A DNA stretch of 64,000 nt from Melioribacteraceae bacterium (GTDB lineage: Bacteria; Bacteroidota; Ignavibacteria; Ignavibacteriales; Melioribacteraceae): assembly GCA_028282005.1 (NCBI GenBank), contig JANQIV010000112.1, positions 1-64,000 on the forward strand, given 5' to 3'. The position numbers were made by a program, and so were the translations under genes. Positions 36,011 through 44,277 of this stretch are shown here, piece by piece; position 1 is the stretch's first letter, and each line of letters opens with the position of its first letter. The notes below the pieces were generated by a model, which saw only the letters and a program-made list of their open reading frames with translations, made no database searches and was not told the origin of the DNA.

Positions 36011-36814
36011 TTAACTCTTGATTGCTTTTACCGAATACAAATACGGAATTTTATTGCCGAATTTTTTAATTACAAATTTATCTTCGCCAATTTTTTCCAT
36101 GTCCGGAAAAACATTATAAACTGAAAACGGAAATTCCCTTATTGATTTTAACTGCAAACCCTTTTCCAACAAGCAAGTAATAACATAAGCCAAATCGTGA
36201 TTCCAGCTGTAGTCTGTTCCACTGATGTTTGCATCTCTATCGGTGTAAGTTCCTTCAATTTCATCTTCAATTGGTTCGCCTGTGTGAAAATATGAATATT
36301 TGAAGTATTCAAAGTCGTCATCAAAAGCCCAAAGGTACGGGTGAAACTCAACCATGTAAAACATTCCGCCAGGCTTTAAGAACTTTGAAATTAATTCCGC
36401 CCATTTATTTAAATCCGGCAACCATCCGATCACTCCGTACGAAGTAAAAACGATATCAAATTTTTTATTCAAATGTTTTTCAATATCATAAATATTGCAG
36501 CAGATAAATTCAGCATCAAAATTCAATTCATCGTTTAACTGTTTTGCCTGTTCAATTGCTTTTTCCGAAAGATCAACACCGGTTACTTTTGCACCCATTC
36601 TTGCAAGAGAAAGGCTGTCTTGCCCAAAATGACATTGCAAATGTAAAATTGACTTCCCGCTTACATCGCTAAGTTCTTCTAGCTCGATAAACTTTAGTGA
36701 AGTTTTACCTTCTTTAAAACCGGCCACATCATAAAACTCTGATTTTACGTGCACCCCGGTTCTGTCGTTCCATAATTTTTTATTCGCTTCAAAAAATTTG
36801 TTCAGATTTTCCAT
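36011..36814 (-). CDS. class I SAM-dependent methyltransferase
   Basis: A 267-residue enzyme with SAM-binding motif I VSGKSILHLQCHFGQDSLSLARMGAKVTGVDLSEKAIEQAK, an adenine-side FICCNIYDIE, and KFDIVFTSYGVIGWLPDLNKWAELISKFLKPGGMFYMVEFHP after strand 4. The C-terminal half resembles the methyltransferases annotated as small-molecule or ubiquinone-biosynthesis-like; the substrate is unknown. The gene is alone on the minus strand between two REP-like repeats, with a GGAA-type ribosome site not obvious. It might be a mobile or acquired gene, but codon use is not visibly different. Confidence 0.88.
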   Translation of the reverse strand: MENLNKFFEANKKLWNDRTGVHVKSEFYDVAGFKEGKTSLKFIELEELSDVSGKSILHLQCHFGQDSLSLARMGAKVTGVDLSEKAIEQAKQLNDELNFDAEFICCNIYDIEKHLNKKFDIVFTSYGVIGWLPDLNKWAELISKFLKPGGMFYMVEFHPYLWAFDDDFEYFKYSYFHTGEPIEDEIEGTYTDRDANISGTDYSWNHDLAYVITCLLEKGLQLKSIREFPFSVYNVFPDMEKIGEDKFVIKKFGNKIPYLYSVKAIKS

Positions 36815-36907
36815 ACTCTATTCTTTTAATTTGAGGAACAAAAATACTGAATATTGAGTACGAACTCAAAAAATGAATCTTAAATTTAAAATCAGAAAAC
36901 TAAAAAA

Positions 36908-36970
36908 TGTCATTCTGAACTTGTTTCAGAATCTTGCCAGAATAGATTCCGGATCAAGTCCGGAATGACA
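36908..36970. repeat. REP-like palindromic repeat, copy 2
   Basis: A 63-base element from TGTCATTCTGAACTTGTTTC to CCGGAATGACA. The left arm TCATTCTGAACTTG pairs imperfectly with CAAGTCCGGAATGA of the right arm, so it would fold into a long hairpin. It matches copy 1 over the first 28 bases with two mismatches. Confidence 0.8.
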
Positions 36971-37055
36971 AATCAAAAAATAAGGATCAAAAATTTGATT
37001 TAGAGTTTTTCTGAAACTATTTTCGTTACCTTAATTGAAATCTATTGGAGAAATA

Positions 37056-37739
37056 ATGAGATACTTTTTAATTCTTATTTTATTAATAACTACAAATTGT
37101 GCTCAACAAACAGAAACAGATTTGACCACAAAAATTGATTCTGTCAGCTATTCGGTTGGACATAGCTTGGGGCAAAATATTAGAGTTCAAAATTTGGATC
37201 TGGAATTGGAAGTGCTAATTAAAGGATTGAAAGATGGTATTGGCAATGATTCGAGTTTACTTTCCGAAGAAGAAATTACTCAAATACTTGTGGCTTTTCA
37301 GCAGGAACAAATTCAAAAACAAAATGCAAAGTTAGAAGCAGAAAAAAAAATAAACCTGGAAGCTGAACAAAAATTCCTTGCAGAAAATAAAACGAAAGAA
37401 GGTGTTGTAACTTTACCAAGCGGACTGCAATACAAAGTAATTACAAATGGAAATGGCCCTAAACCAAAGGGGACTGACAAAGTAAAAGTAAATTATCGCG
37501 GTACTTTAATTGACGGTACTGAATTTGACAATTCTTACAAAAGAGCGCAACCGTTAACTTTTGAACTTGGCAAAGTAATTAAAGGCTGGACAGAAGGTGT
37601 TCAGCTTATGCCTGTTGGTTCAAAATTTATGTTTTACATTCCGTCAAACTTGGCGTACGGACCGAACAGAAGAAGTGAAATTATTGGTCCAAATTCATGT
37701 TTGATTTTTGAAATCGAATTGCTCTCAATAGAGAAGTAA
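37056..37739 (+). CDS. FKBP-type peptidyl-prolyl cis-trans isomerase, exported (Mip/FklB-like)
   Basis: A 227-residue folding catalyst. ATG at 37056 with GGAG five bases upstream begins a signal sequence (YFLILILLITTNC); Cys at its end suggests a lipoprotein, although TTNC is a poor lipobox. Residues about 25-110 are the Mip-type dimerisation domain (DSVSYSVGHSLGQNI, then a long charged helix). The FKBP domain contains YRGTLIDGTEFDNSYKR and VIKGWTEGVQLMPVGSKFMFYIPSNLAYG, with the usual active-site aromatics. An in-frame TTG at 37035 gives a longer form but disrupts the signal. The stop touches that of rlmL directly. Confidence 0.9.
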   Translation: MRYFLILILLITTNCAQQTETDLTTKIDSVSYSVGHSLGQNIRVQNLDLELEVLIKGLKDGIGNDSSLLSEEEITQILVAFQQEQIQKQNAKLEAEKKINLEAEQKFLAENKTKEGVVTLPSGLQYKVITNGNGPKPKGTDKVKVNYRGTLIDGTEFDNSYKRAQPLTFELGKVIKGWTEGVQLMPVGSKFMFYIPSNLAYGPNRRSEIIGPNSCLIFEIELLSIEK

Positions 37740-38882
37740 TTAAGTATACTTAGCTTTCTTGCTGCCTTTGTACATTTCGTATTTGTGCAGTTTTACTTCA
37801 AGCGGCCCATTAAATAAAGTAAGTTTTTTTGAAGGACGAAGCCCTAAGTTTTTTAGGGCTTCTTTGTTTGAAGTCAATATCCATGCATCGTAGCCGACGT
37901 AGTTTGCTTTTAATGCATCACCGATCATTTTATAAAAATCATTTATGTCATTCTTTTTCATTCTTTCACCGTAAGGGGGATTGATTATTAATGTCCCGCT
38001 ACCCTCAGGCGGTGTCGACTGCGAAAACTGTTTCGTTAAAAATTTTACAGAATCTTTCAGTTCAGCATTACTTAAATTCTCTTCAGTAATTTTTATCGTG
38101 TTGGAGTTTATGTCGGAACCCAAAATATCAATTTCAACGTCTTTGATTTTTTCTTCGGATTTCTTTTTGATTTTTTGCCAAAGTACTGAATCAAAATCTT
38201 TCCAGTTCATAAAACCGAATTTATCTCGAATTAAGCCGGGAGCTTTGTTTGCTGCAATCATTGCTGCTTCAATCAAGATTGTGCCCGATCCGCACATCGC
38301 ATCAACAAAATTTGTTTTGCCATCCCACCCCGAATGTTTAATAATCCCGGCAGCAAGCACTTCATTTAACGGAGCCTGGTTTTTACTTTTCCGGTAGCCT
38401 CTTTTATGAAGTGATTCTCCTGAACTATCGAGTGAGATTGTGCATTTCTCTTGATTGATATGAACATTAATTTTCAGTGATGGATTTTCAATATTTACAT
38501 CCGGGCGTTCATTAAATTTATTACGGAACTGATCAGCAATAGCATCTTTGGTTTTTAGCGAAACATATTTTGAATGCTTAAAAAATTTGGAATGTACAAC
38601 ACTTTCAATTGAAAAAGTATCTTTGTTTGAAATGTATTTGCTCCAGTCGATCTTTTTTACACATTTGTACAACTCATCTTCATTACGGACATAATAAGTT
38701 TTAATCGGCACCAAAATGTTAAGAGCCGTTCTCAATTGAAGATTTGCTTTATAAAGTAGTTCTTTGTTCCCTTCAAAATAAACAGCACGGGTGGTGGTTT
38801 TTATCTCTTGTGCATTCAGCTCTTTTAATTCTTCAGCAAGAACGTTTTCCAATCCAAATAATGTTTTTGCAATTAACTTAAT
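37740..38882 (-). CDS. rlmL: THUMP-domain 23S rRNA guanine-N2 methyltransferase (RlmL-like), probable ATT start
   Basis: A SAM-dependent enzyme that methylates a guanine in 23S rRNA. A THUMP domain (about residues 50-160) is followed by the catalytic domain with VDAMCGSGTILIEAAMIA (SAM binding), LGSDINS and the active-site motif IINPPYGERM. The frame shows no ATG near the N-terminus; the first NTG is TTG at 38852, which would cut the conserved start. Beginning at ATT (38882-38880) gives (M)KLIAKTLFGLENVLAEEL, the usual opening of this family, with AAAGGA eight bases before. The 380-residue length then fits. ATT is the likely initiator, or a mutated ATG. Confidence 0.88.
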   Translation of the reverse strand: MKLIAKTLFGLENVLAEELKELNAQEIKTTTRAVYFEGNKELLYKANLQLRTALNILVPIKTYYVRNEDELYKCVKKIDWSKYISNKDTFSIESVVHSKFFKHSKYVSLKTKDAIADQFRNKFNERPDVNIENPSLKINVHINQEKCTISLDSSGESLHKRGYRKSKNQAPLNEVLAAGIIKHSGWDGKTNFVDAMCGSGTILIEAAMIAANKAPGLIRDKFGFMNWKDFDSVLWQKIKKKSEEKIKDVEIDILGSDINSNTIKITEENLSNAELKDSVKFLTKQFSQSTPPEGSGTLIINPPYGERMKKNDINDFYKMIGDALKANYVGYDAWILTSNKEALKNLGLRPSKKLTLFNGPLEVKLHKYEMYKGSKKAKYT

Positions 38883-38896
38883 TTCGAAATTCCTTT
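38880..38896 (-). promoter_or_regulatory. ribosome-binding site and ATT initiation codon of rlmL
   Basis: Read on the minus strand: AAAGGA (38896-38891), an eight-base spacer ATTTCGAA, then ATT. The AAAGGA overlaps the TAA stop (38897-38895) of the preceding gene, so translation is probably coupled. No ATG or GTG is in frame between that stop and the conserved FGLE. Confidence 0.6.
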
Positions 38897-39380
38897 AATT
38901 TGATAAATATTTTTCCGGTATAATTATGGGTTCTTTTTCGTCATACCAGATTATTGAAATAATTTTCCAGTTTTCGTTTTCTTTGATTAGCTGAATGCTG
39001 TTAACCCCTCTTTTGTAGGGCTTTGCTTCATAAGTGCTTAACCGATGTGCAATGTTGCCAAAGAGCTCTGTTTTTCCCCAGAGCTCCTTTTCTTCAAAGT
39101 ATGTTTTTTTATTTTTAGTAATAGCGTCTTTGTACATTTGAGCAAATTCAGTTGGAGTCCATTTACCTGGGTTTGCTTCACTTGTTGAAACTAATTTCGC
39201 ATCTTTAAAGAAAACACTTTCAAATTTTTCCCAATCTGGTTCACGGCTTTCATCTCTCGTAATTGAATCGTACAAATTGTCGATTACTATTTTAATTTTC
39301 TCGAGATCTTCTTTTTCAGTTTTTGTTTGAGAAAAATTCACTGAGACAGCCATTAAAAAAAGAATAATGATGTTTTTCAT
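38895..39380 (-). CDS. exported NTF2/SnoaL-like protein
   Basis: A 161-residue protein with a signal peptide (KNIIILFLMAVSVNFSQ). The mature part has the NTF2-like cone fold pattern: an N-terminal helix IKIVIDNLYDSITRDESREPDWEKFESVFFKDAKLVS, and C-terminal strands GNIAHRLSTYEAKPYKRGVNSIQLIKENENWKIISIIWYDE. Proteins of this kind bind small ligands or act as isomerases, but no catalytic His-Asp pair is evident. The stop overlaps the ribosome site of rlmL. It follows an aminopeptidase gene by 17 bases. Confidence 0.7.
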   Translation of the reverse strand: MKNIIILFLMAVSVNFSQTKTEKEDLEKIKIVIDNLYDSITRDESREPDWEKFESVFFKDAKLVSTSEANPGKWTPTEFAQMYKDAITKNKKTYFEEKELWGKTELFGNIAHRLSTYEAKPYKRGVNSIQLIKENENWKIISIIWYDEKEPIIIPEKYLSN

Positions 39381-39397
39381 TTTATTTACCGTTCAAC

Positions 39398-40591
39398 TTA
39401 TTTCGGTACTACCCAAATGTTGTTTTCAATTTCCAGTTTAACGTCATCCAAATAAATTGCTTTGCCACTTCCATCTTTTCTAAAATCAGTTACAATGTCA
39501 ACGTGTTGTGCCGACTCATTAAAGATACCTTGTGATTTAAATTCTTCAATACTTTTTTTGCCTTCTTCATTGCCGGGATCGTCAACATAACATTCGGGAT
39601 AACTTTGTCCAATCGCAATGTGGAAAGTACCGCCAACTTTTTCAACAAATAATGGGTGTTTTAAAACTTTGCTGATTCCGTTATTCATTCCAAGTGCGCA
39701 TTCACCAAGTCTGTGCGAACCTTCGTCGGTTTCAATAATCTTTTGAAGAGCTTCGTGGCCTTTATCTGCAGAGTATTCAACAATTTTTCCGTCTTCAAAT
39801 TTTAGGTAGATACCTTGAATATCTGTTCCGCCTTGGAATACCGGGAGGTCAACAAATATTTCACCTTCAACCGTGTTTGCATCCGGACTGGTAAAAACTT
39901 CACCATCGGGGAAGTTTCTTTTGCCGGTACATTTAACAACATTTCTTCCGGAGATATCCATTTTCAATTCAAGCTCGTGATCTTTATTAGGACAATGTGT
40001 AATCACACGAAGTTCATCACTCTTTAATAAGGTTTGATAAATATCTTCTTCAACTTCGTCAAGTAATCGCGGATCAACTGTTGAAGCACTGACAACAACA
40101 GTTGTGTAATCTTCAAGTGTTAAACCTTCCATATCTGCAAAACCTTGTGTCGGGAAAAGAGTGAGTACCCACGGTTTTGAAAGTCTTATATTTTTAATTG
40201 GTGCGTCGGCTTTCATTACTTCCTGTGCAAGTTCTTCATTTACGCCTTGAAAAAACTCAGTGTTTTGAACACCAAGAATTTCGATATATTTTGTCATTGC
40301 GTTGTAACGGTCAAAATGCCATTGGGGTACGTTTTCAATCTGCTCTTTACTGCCATGCTTTGCAATTGAAGCTCCCCAAACTTTTCCCCTATCATTATCT
40401 GGTGCAACAATGTTTATATCAGCTATTGCACCTTTTTCATAAATTTTATCCTGCATTACTGAGATTAATGGCCAGCAAATGTTTTCTCCTTTTACCATTA
40501 CAATATCATCTTTGGAGATTCCGCCAAGTGAATAATCTAAAATGTATTCTGCCCAAATTTCTAAATCTTTTTGATCAATTTTTGCACTCAT
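39398..40591 (-). CDS. M29-family aminopeptidase
   Basis: A 397-residue cytoplasmic metallopeptidase of the thermophilic aminopeptidase (AmpS/AmpT) family. Metal-ligand candidates are Glu in NTVEGEIFVDLP, Glu in HRLGECALGMN, His in GTFHIAIGQSYPEC, and His and Asp in AQHVDIVTDF. The family removes N-terminal amino acids using two divalent ions. ATG at 40591 is chosen because AGAGGA lies six bases upstream; the frame extends seven residues to 40612. It is upstream of the NTF2-like protein and rlmL on the same strand. Confidence 0.88.
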   Translation of the reverse strand: MSAKIDQKDLEIWAEYILDYSLGGISKDDIVMVKGENICWPLISVMQDKIYEKGAIADINIVAPDNDRGKVWGASIAKHGSKEQIENVPQWHFDRYNAMTKYIEILGVQNTEFFQGVNEELAQEVMKADAPIKNIRLSKPWVLTLFPTQGFADMEGLTLEDYTTVVVSASTVDPRLLDEVEEDIYQTLLKSDELRVITHCPNKDHELELKMDISGRNVVKCTGKRNFPDGEVFTSPDANTVEGEIFVDLPVFQGGTDIQGIYLKFEDGKIVEYSADKGHEALQKIIETDEGSHRLGECALGMNNGISKVLKHPLFVEKVGGTFHIAIGQSYPECYVDDPGNEEGKKSIEEFKSQGIFNESAQHVDIVTDFRKDGSGKAIYLDDVKLEIENNIWVVPK

Positions 40592-40675
40592 TTTTTCCTC
40601 TTTCTGATTCAATTATTTAATATTTTACGAGATCAATGTATTATTAATTTTCCCAAAACTAAATCTAATAATAAT

Positions 40676-41401
40676 ATGTTTAGAAAAATACCATTAGCGA
40701 TATTTCTTCTTTTTCTAATTCAATTTACTTCTTGCTCAAGTAACCGCGAAATCATATCGTACGAACCATTAGAGCAGATTCTTAAAAAACCATTAAATGA
40801 ATGGACTTTGGGTGACTGCAATAAAGTTATAAAAAGTTATTCAACACATAATGAAAGAGGGTATTCCAAGATGAAGAAGATGTCTGCAAATAATGTAAAA
40901 GTTTACATTACTGCAGTGCCCTTGCATGAACAAACGATTAAAGCAAGAGTTAAAAAAGAAGCATTGGTAAGGAGATATACTGATAATGATTTTATTTTAA
41001 GACTTAAAGAAGAACTCGAGTTTTTTACAAATAAAACTGTCGATATTAATTCAGGAAAAATAATCCTAAAATCTGGTATTGAGAATCAAAAACTAAAGGC
41101 ATTATCATTTGATGTAAATATTGAAAATATCACAGATCCAATAGTGGGTTTAGAAATGTATAATGCAGAACTTGGATTTTTTATTGAATCCAAAGATGGA
41201 AAATTTGGCAGAGTGACCGAATTATACAGTCATTATTATGAAGATTATTTTATCCTTTATGATCAGGTAAGTGCGATTTTTACATTTTCATTAATTGATG
41301 ATTCAAGCGAAAAGATTTACAAGAATGATATCCTTACTGAAGGATATCAACTTGTCTTTAATGGATTGAGTGTGGAACCTGTTATATTAAAATGGTTTTA
41401 A
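40676..41401 (+). CDS. hypothetical lipoprotein (241 aa)
   Basis: I do not recognise the family. ATG at 40676 starts a typical lipoprotein signal (LAIFLLFLIQFTSC with Cys as first mature residue). The mature protein has DCNKVIKSYSTHNERGYSKM near its start, FILRLKEELEFFTNKTVDINSG in the middle and a C-terminal region ending VFNGLSVEPVILKWF, which looks beta-rich. The frame extends upstream to 40571 but this would overlap the aminopeptidase start. Three bases separate the stop from the next convergent gene. The role is unknown. Confidence 0.65.
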   Translation: MFRKIPLAIFLLFLIQFTSCSSNREIISYEPLEQILKKPLNEWTLGDCNKVIKSYSTHNERGYSKMKKMSANNVKVYITAVPLHEQTIKARVKKEALVRRYTDNDFILRLKEELEFFTNKTVDINSGKIILKSGIENQKLKALSFDVNIENITDPIVGLEMYNAELGFFIESKDGKFGRVTELYSHYYEDYFILYDQVSAIFTFSLIDDSSEKIYKNDILTEGYQLVFNGLSVEPVILKWF

Positions 41402-41404
41402 GTT

Positions 41405-41854
41405 TTATTCAACTTTTACAAAAGTGAAAGCAACTTCTTTTGGTTCACCATTTTCCACACCATGGATAGTAACTTCAATTGTGTTCTTTTTTGTAAAATG
41501 ATAAATAAGTTTTTGCGGGAAATCATGCTCAGGATTCTCAAAAACAAAATTGTCATTTTCGGATGAGGTCAAATAAAATAGTGCGGGCTTCTGGTTTTTA
41601 GGGGCTGCAATATATGCCCAGAAATTTCCAACCTTCTTCACATATAAAACTTCGTTTATTTTCTTTTGATTATTCTTTGTTGAAAAACTGATCCCGGTTA
41701 TTTCCGTGTCATCTTTTATCGTCCATTCTTCATATGCTTCAAATCTGTCGGTATCAATTTTCCATTTACCGGGGAGCAAATTTAAAATTTGATCCTGTCC
41801 ATTCATTGCAGAAGATAAAATTATTAAGGAGAGCAAAATTTTCATTTTAGTCAT
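41405..41854 (-). CDS. exported DUF6265-like protein (149 aa)
   Basis: A small secreted protein with a signal peptide (KILLSLIILSSAMNGQ). The mature part has a calycin-like pattern: LLPGKWKIDTDRFEAYEEW, EVLYVKKVGNFWAYIAAPKNQKPALFYLTSSENDNFVFENPEHDFPQKLIYH. The EHDFPQ motif with a nearby Tyr is seen in the DUF6265 group; function unknown. AAGGAAG four bases before the first ATG supports 41854 as start, and an ATG nine bases inside is possible. It lies 12 bases after the next gene upstream, which also looks like a lipocalin-type protein. Confidence 0.7.
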   Translation of the reverse strand: MTKMKILLSLIILSSAMNGQDQILNLLPGKWKIDTDRFEAYEEWTIKDDTEITGISFSTKNNQKKINEVLYVKKVGNFWAYIAAPKNQKPALFYLTSSENDNFVFENPEHDFPQKLIYHFTKKNTIEVTIHGVENGEPKEVAFTFVKVE

Positions 41855-41866
41855 TTAACTTCCTTT

Positions 41867-42952
41867 CTAGATTTCCTTCTTCAATTTAATTAATTGTTTT
41901 GAAATTTGTTGCTGAGTTGAATCAATAATTGTATATCTCAAAATCTCAAATTTATTTTCATTGTTAATTTTATATTTATCTATTTCAGTTGTACTTTTTG
42001 AATAAAGTTGTGAATACTCATCAAATTTCAATTCATTATTTGTTTCTTTCCAGAGTTTCGTAATTATTCCCGAATCAGTTTTATCATCCAATCTCATTGA
42101 AAGCCAAACTTTATTCAGCTCTCTGTAAGTTAACATCCCGACTTCTTCATAATTTGATTCAGACTTTAATTCGTAAAACATAGAAATACCGTTTTGAGTT
42201 TTCCACCCATTCAATTCGATGTTCTCTATTTTAGTTCCATTATTAGTTGAATCGGAAATTGTCCCTTTCCAATTTCCCTCGAGAAAGTGAAATCTTTTGC
42301 TTTCTTCGGATGTACTATAGCTATCGTCCGAATATGAATGGAATGTCTCATTTGGATTCGGCCATTCCGGAATATTTTTTTTACGGAAGTTCTCCATTAT
42401 CCAATTTGTTCTCCAGGTTTTACCGGTATCCAAAGAGGAACCGTCATTCCAGCGGTATGAAGTGTCTGTAATATCTGAAAATGTGAAACGGCTTTTAATT
42501 AATCTGCCGTTTTGATTCGGATACTGATTGAAAATTTCGCCTCTATTAAAACGGAAATTACCAGTTAAAAAGAAAAATCCTCCATTGTTAGGCTGAGGCC
42601 AGTTTAAGCACACGATCCATTTATCTTGTGCTTTATCATAGTAACGGAGACTGAAACCTTTTACTAAATTGTTGTTTCGACCGGTGCCATCCCAAAATTC
42701 CATAATTGCTTTACCATCTAAAACCGGCCAAACTTTGAGGTATCCTTCACCTTCATCTTTCCAAGAATTGTCATCTTGCCTAAACCGGTTGTTCACATAC
42801 CACTCGCCAATCCAAAAATCAAATTGGCGAGCTTTTTTAAATGACCAATCATCTGAATAAAACTTTTTATCATTTATTATGAATGAATTGAAAATGGAAA
42901 ATGAAATTATTGATAATGCTGTAAGTCCGAAAAAAGAAATTATGTTTTTCAA
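41867..42952 (-). CDS. exported protein with two DUF1579-like/calycin repeats
   Basis: A 361-residue protein with an N-terminal hydrophobic signal (ISFFGLTALSIISFSIF). The mature protein contains two related units, one opening FDFWIGEWYVNNRF at about residue 45 and one opening FHFLEGNWKGTIS at about residue 225. Such a Trp-containing start is typical of DUF1579 and other calycin-like barrels. KYFLGN-type or enzyme motifs are absent, and a ligand cannot be named. It precedes the 149-residue protein of similar design by 12 bases, suggesting a small operon of barrel proteins. Confidence 0.7.
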   Translation of the reverse strand: MKNIISFFGLTALSIISFSIFNSFIINDKKFYSDDWSFKKARQFDFWIGEWYVNNRFRQDDNSWKDEGEGYLKVWPVLDGKAIMEFWDGTGRNNNLVKGFSLRYYDKAQDKWIVCLNWPQPNNGGFFFLTGNFRFNRGEIFNQYPNQNGRLIKSRFTFSDITDTSYRWNDGSSLDTGKTWRTNWIMENFRKKNIPEWPNPNETFHSYSDDSYSTSEESKRFHFLEGNWKGTISDSTNNGTKIENIELNGWKTQNGISMFYELKSESNYEEVGMLTYRELNKVWLSMRLDDKTDSGIITKLWKETNNELKFDEYSQLYSKSTTEIDKYKINNENKFEILRYTIIDSTQQQISKQLIKLKKEI

Positions 42953-42998
42953 TTTTTTTCTCCTCTATTTTACAAATCTTGTCCTCCAAGCTGCTTTA

Positions 42999-44177
42999 CT
43001 AGCGAAGAAGAATCATCTTTTTACTTTCGATGAATGATCCGGCCTGAAGAGTATAAAAATAAATTCCACTTACCAATTGTTCAGCATTAAACTGTACGTC
43101 GTATGTTCCGGCTGACTGTTGTTCGTCAACTAAAGTTGTAATTTGATTCCCAAGTACGTCAAAAACTTTTAACTTAACTTCACTGATGGCTGATAAATGG
43201 TAACTAATAACAGTATTCGGATTAAACGGATTCGGGTAATTTTGATTTAGTTTGTATTCTGAAATGATTTCAGAATTATTTTCTTCAACATCTGTTACAT
43301 TATCAATCACACCCTCAATTTTTCTTACTAATACCGGGTTAATATCTTGTGCAGAATTTGTCGAAACCTTATCGCTTATATAAATGGTATTGCCGTCGGG
43401 ACTGAGTCCAATTCCGTTTGGCCTTGAGAAAGTTGCCGAAAAGGCGTCCCCATCATCATTGCCGTTATTTCCTGAACCTGCCAATATTTTTGTAGTTCCG
43501 TCTAATTCAACTTCGTAGATTCTGTTTCCGCCACGGTCAACAACATAGAGCCTTCCGTTTCTGTAAGTTAAATGTCCGTTATTACTGCCTGGCAAAGTAG
43601 CTATAACTGAGACCTGTCCTTCGGGCGTAATTTTGACCACAAAACCATTATTAAAATTACAAGTATATAAGTTGCCATTTTCATCTGATGTAAGTCCATT
43701 CGGACAGCTCAATAAAATGCTTTGTGCAAGTATCGTTGAACTTCCGTCAGGGTTAACTTTTCTTATTGAATTTGCACCGCAGTTTGCAACGAACAAAACA
43801 CCGTCTTTATCAATTGCTACCCCCACTGGGCTAGCGTGTCCTGAAGAAATATTTTCAACATTTCCGTTAGCATCAATTCTGCTAATAACTCCTGAATTGA
43901 TATTTGACTGGTAAAGAAATCCGTCGTAGTAAAAATTTCCCGAAGCACCGTTTAATCCGGTTGCGAAAACTTCTACTTCACCATCCGGTGAAATTTTGTA
44001 AACTTCTTCTCCACCGCCTGATAATGTTTCCCCAAAGTTTGCGACGTAGATATTTCCGGAACTGTCTACAGACAACCCCCCGCTTGCATTTAATTGACCG
44101 GTTAAAGTTGTTACTTGCTGAGAATGTATTAAAGTGCTGATTAAAAATATAAATGCTATAGTCGATATGACTCTCAT
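42999..44177 (-). CDS. NHL-repeat beta-propeller protein with type IX secretion C-terminal sorting domain
   Basis: A 392-residue secreted protein. A signal peptide (VISTIAFIFLISTLIHSQ) precedes about five to six NHL blades with recurring GLSVDSSGNIYVANFG, GVAIDKDGVLFVANCGANSIRKV, GLTSDENGNLYTCNF and GIGLSPDGNTIYISD. The last 90 residues are a Por/type IX sorting domain: LNQNYPNPFNPNTVISYHLS, LKVFDVLGNQITTLVDEQQSAGTY, LVSGIYFYTLQAGSF and KKMILLR. So it is exported across the outer membrane by T9SS. The ligand or partner is unknown. This domain supports an Ignavibacteria/Bacteroidota origin. Confidence 0.92.
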   Translation of the reverse strand: MRVISTIAFIFLISTLIHSQQVTTLTGQLNASGGLSVDSSGNIYVANFGETLSGGGEEVYKISPDGEVEVFATGLNGASGNFYYDGFLYQSNINSGVISRIDANGNVENISSGHASPVGVAIDKDGVLFVANCGANSIRKVNPDGSSTILAQSILLSCPNGLTSDENGNLYTCNFNNGFVVKITPEGQVSVIATLPGSNNGHLTYRNGRLYVVDRGGNRIYEVELDGTTKILAGSGNNGNDDGDAFSATFSRPNGIGLSPDGNTIYISDKVSTNSAQDINPVLVRKIEGVIDNVTDVEENNSEIISEYKLNQNYPNPFNPNTVISYHLSAISEVKLKVFDVLGNQITTLVDEQQSAGTYDVQFNAEQLVSGIYFYTLQAGSFIESKKMILLR

Positions 44178-44277
44178 GTTTCCCCCATTTTTTTGTTTTG
44201 TTGAAAATTACGGGGTGAATTTAGCTTTAATTATTCGACAAGTCGTCTCATTTGCGGTTGGTGAGACCAATTTGAGT

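Noticed and set aside
37981-38397. 138-codon antisense ORF over rlmL
   Set aside because: It mirrors the reading frame of a conserved methyltransferase and has no family features or ribosome site.
40571-40675. N-terminal extension of the lipoprotein at 40676
   Set aside because: It overlaps the aminopeptidase start, and the lipoprotein signal begins at 40676.
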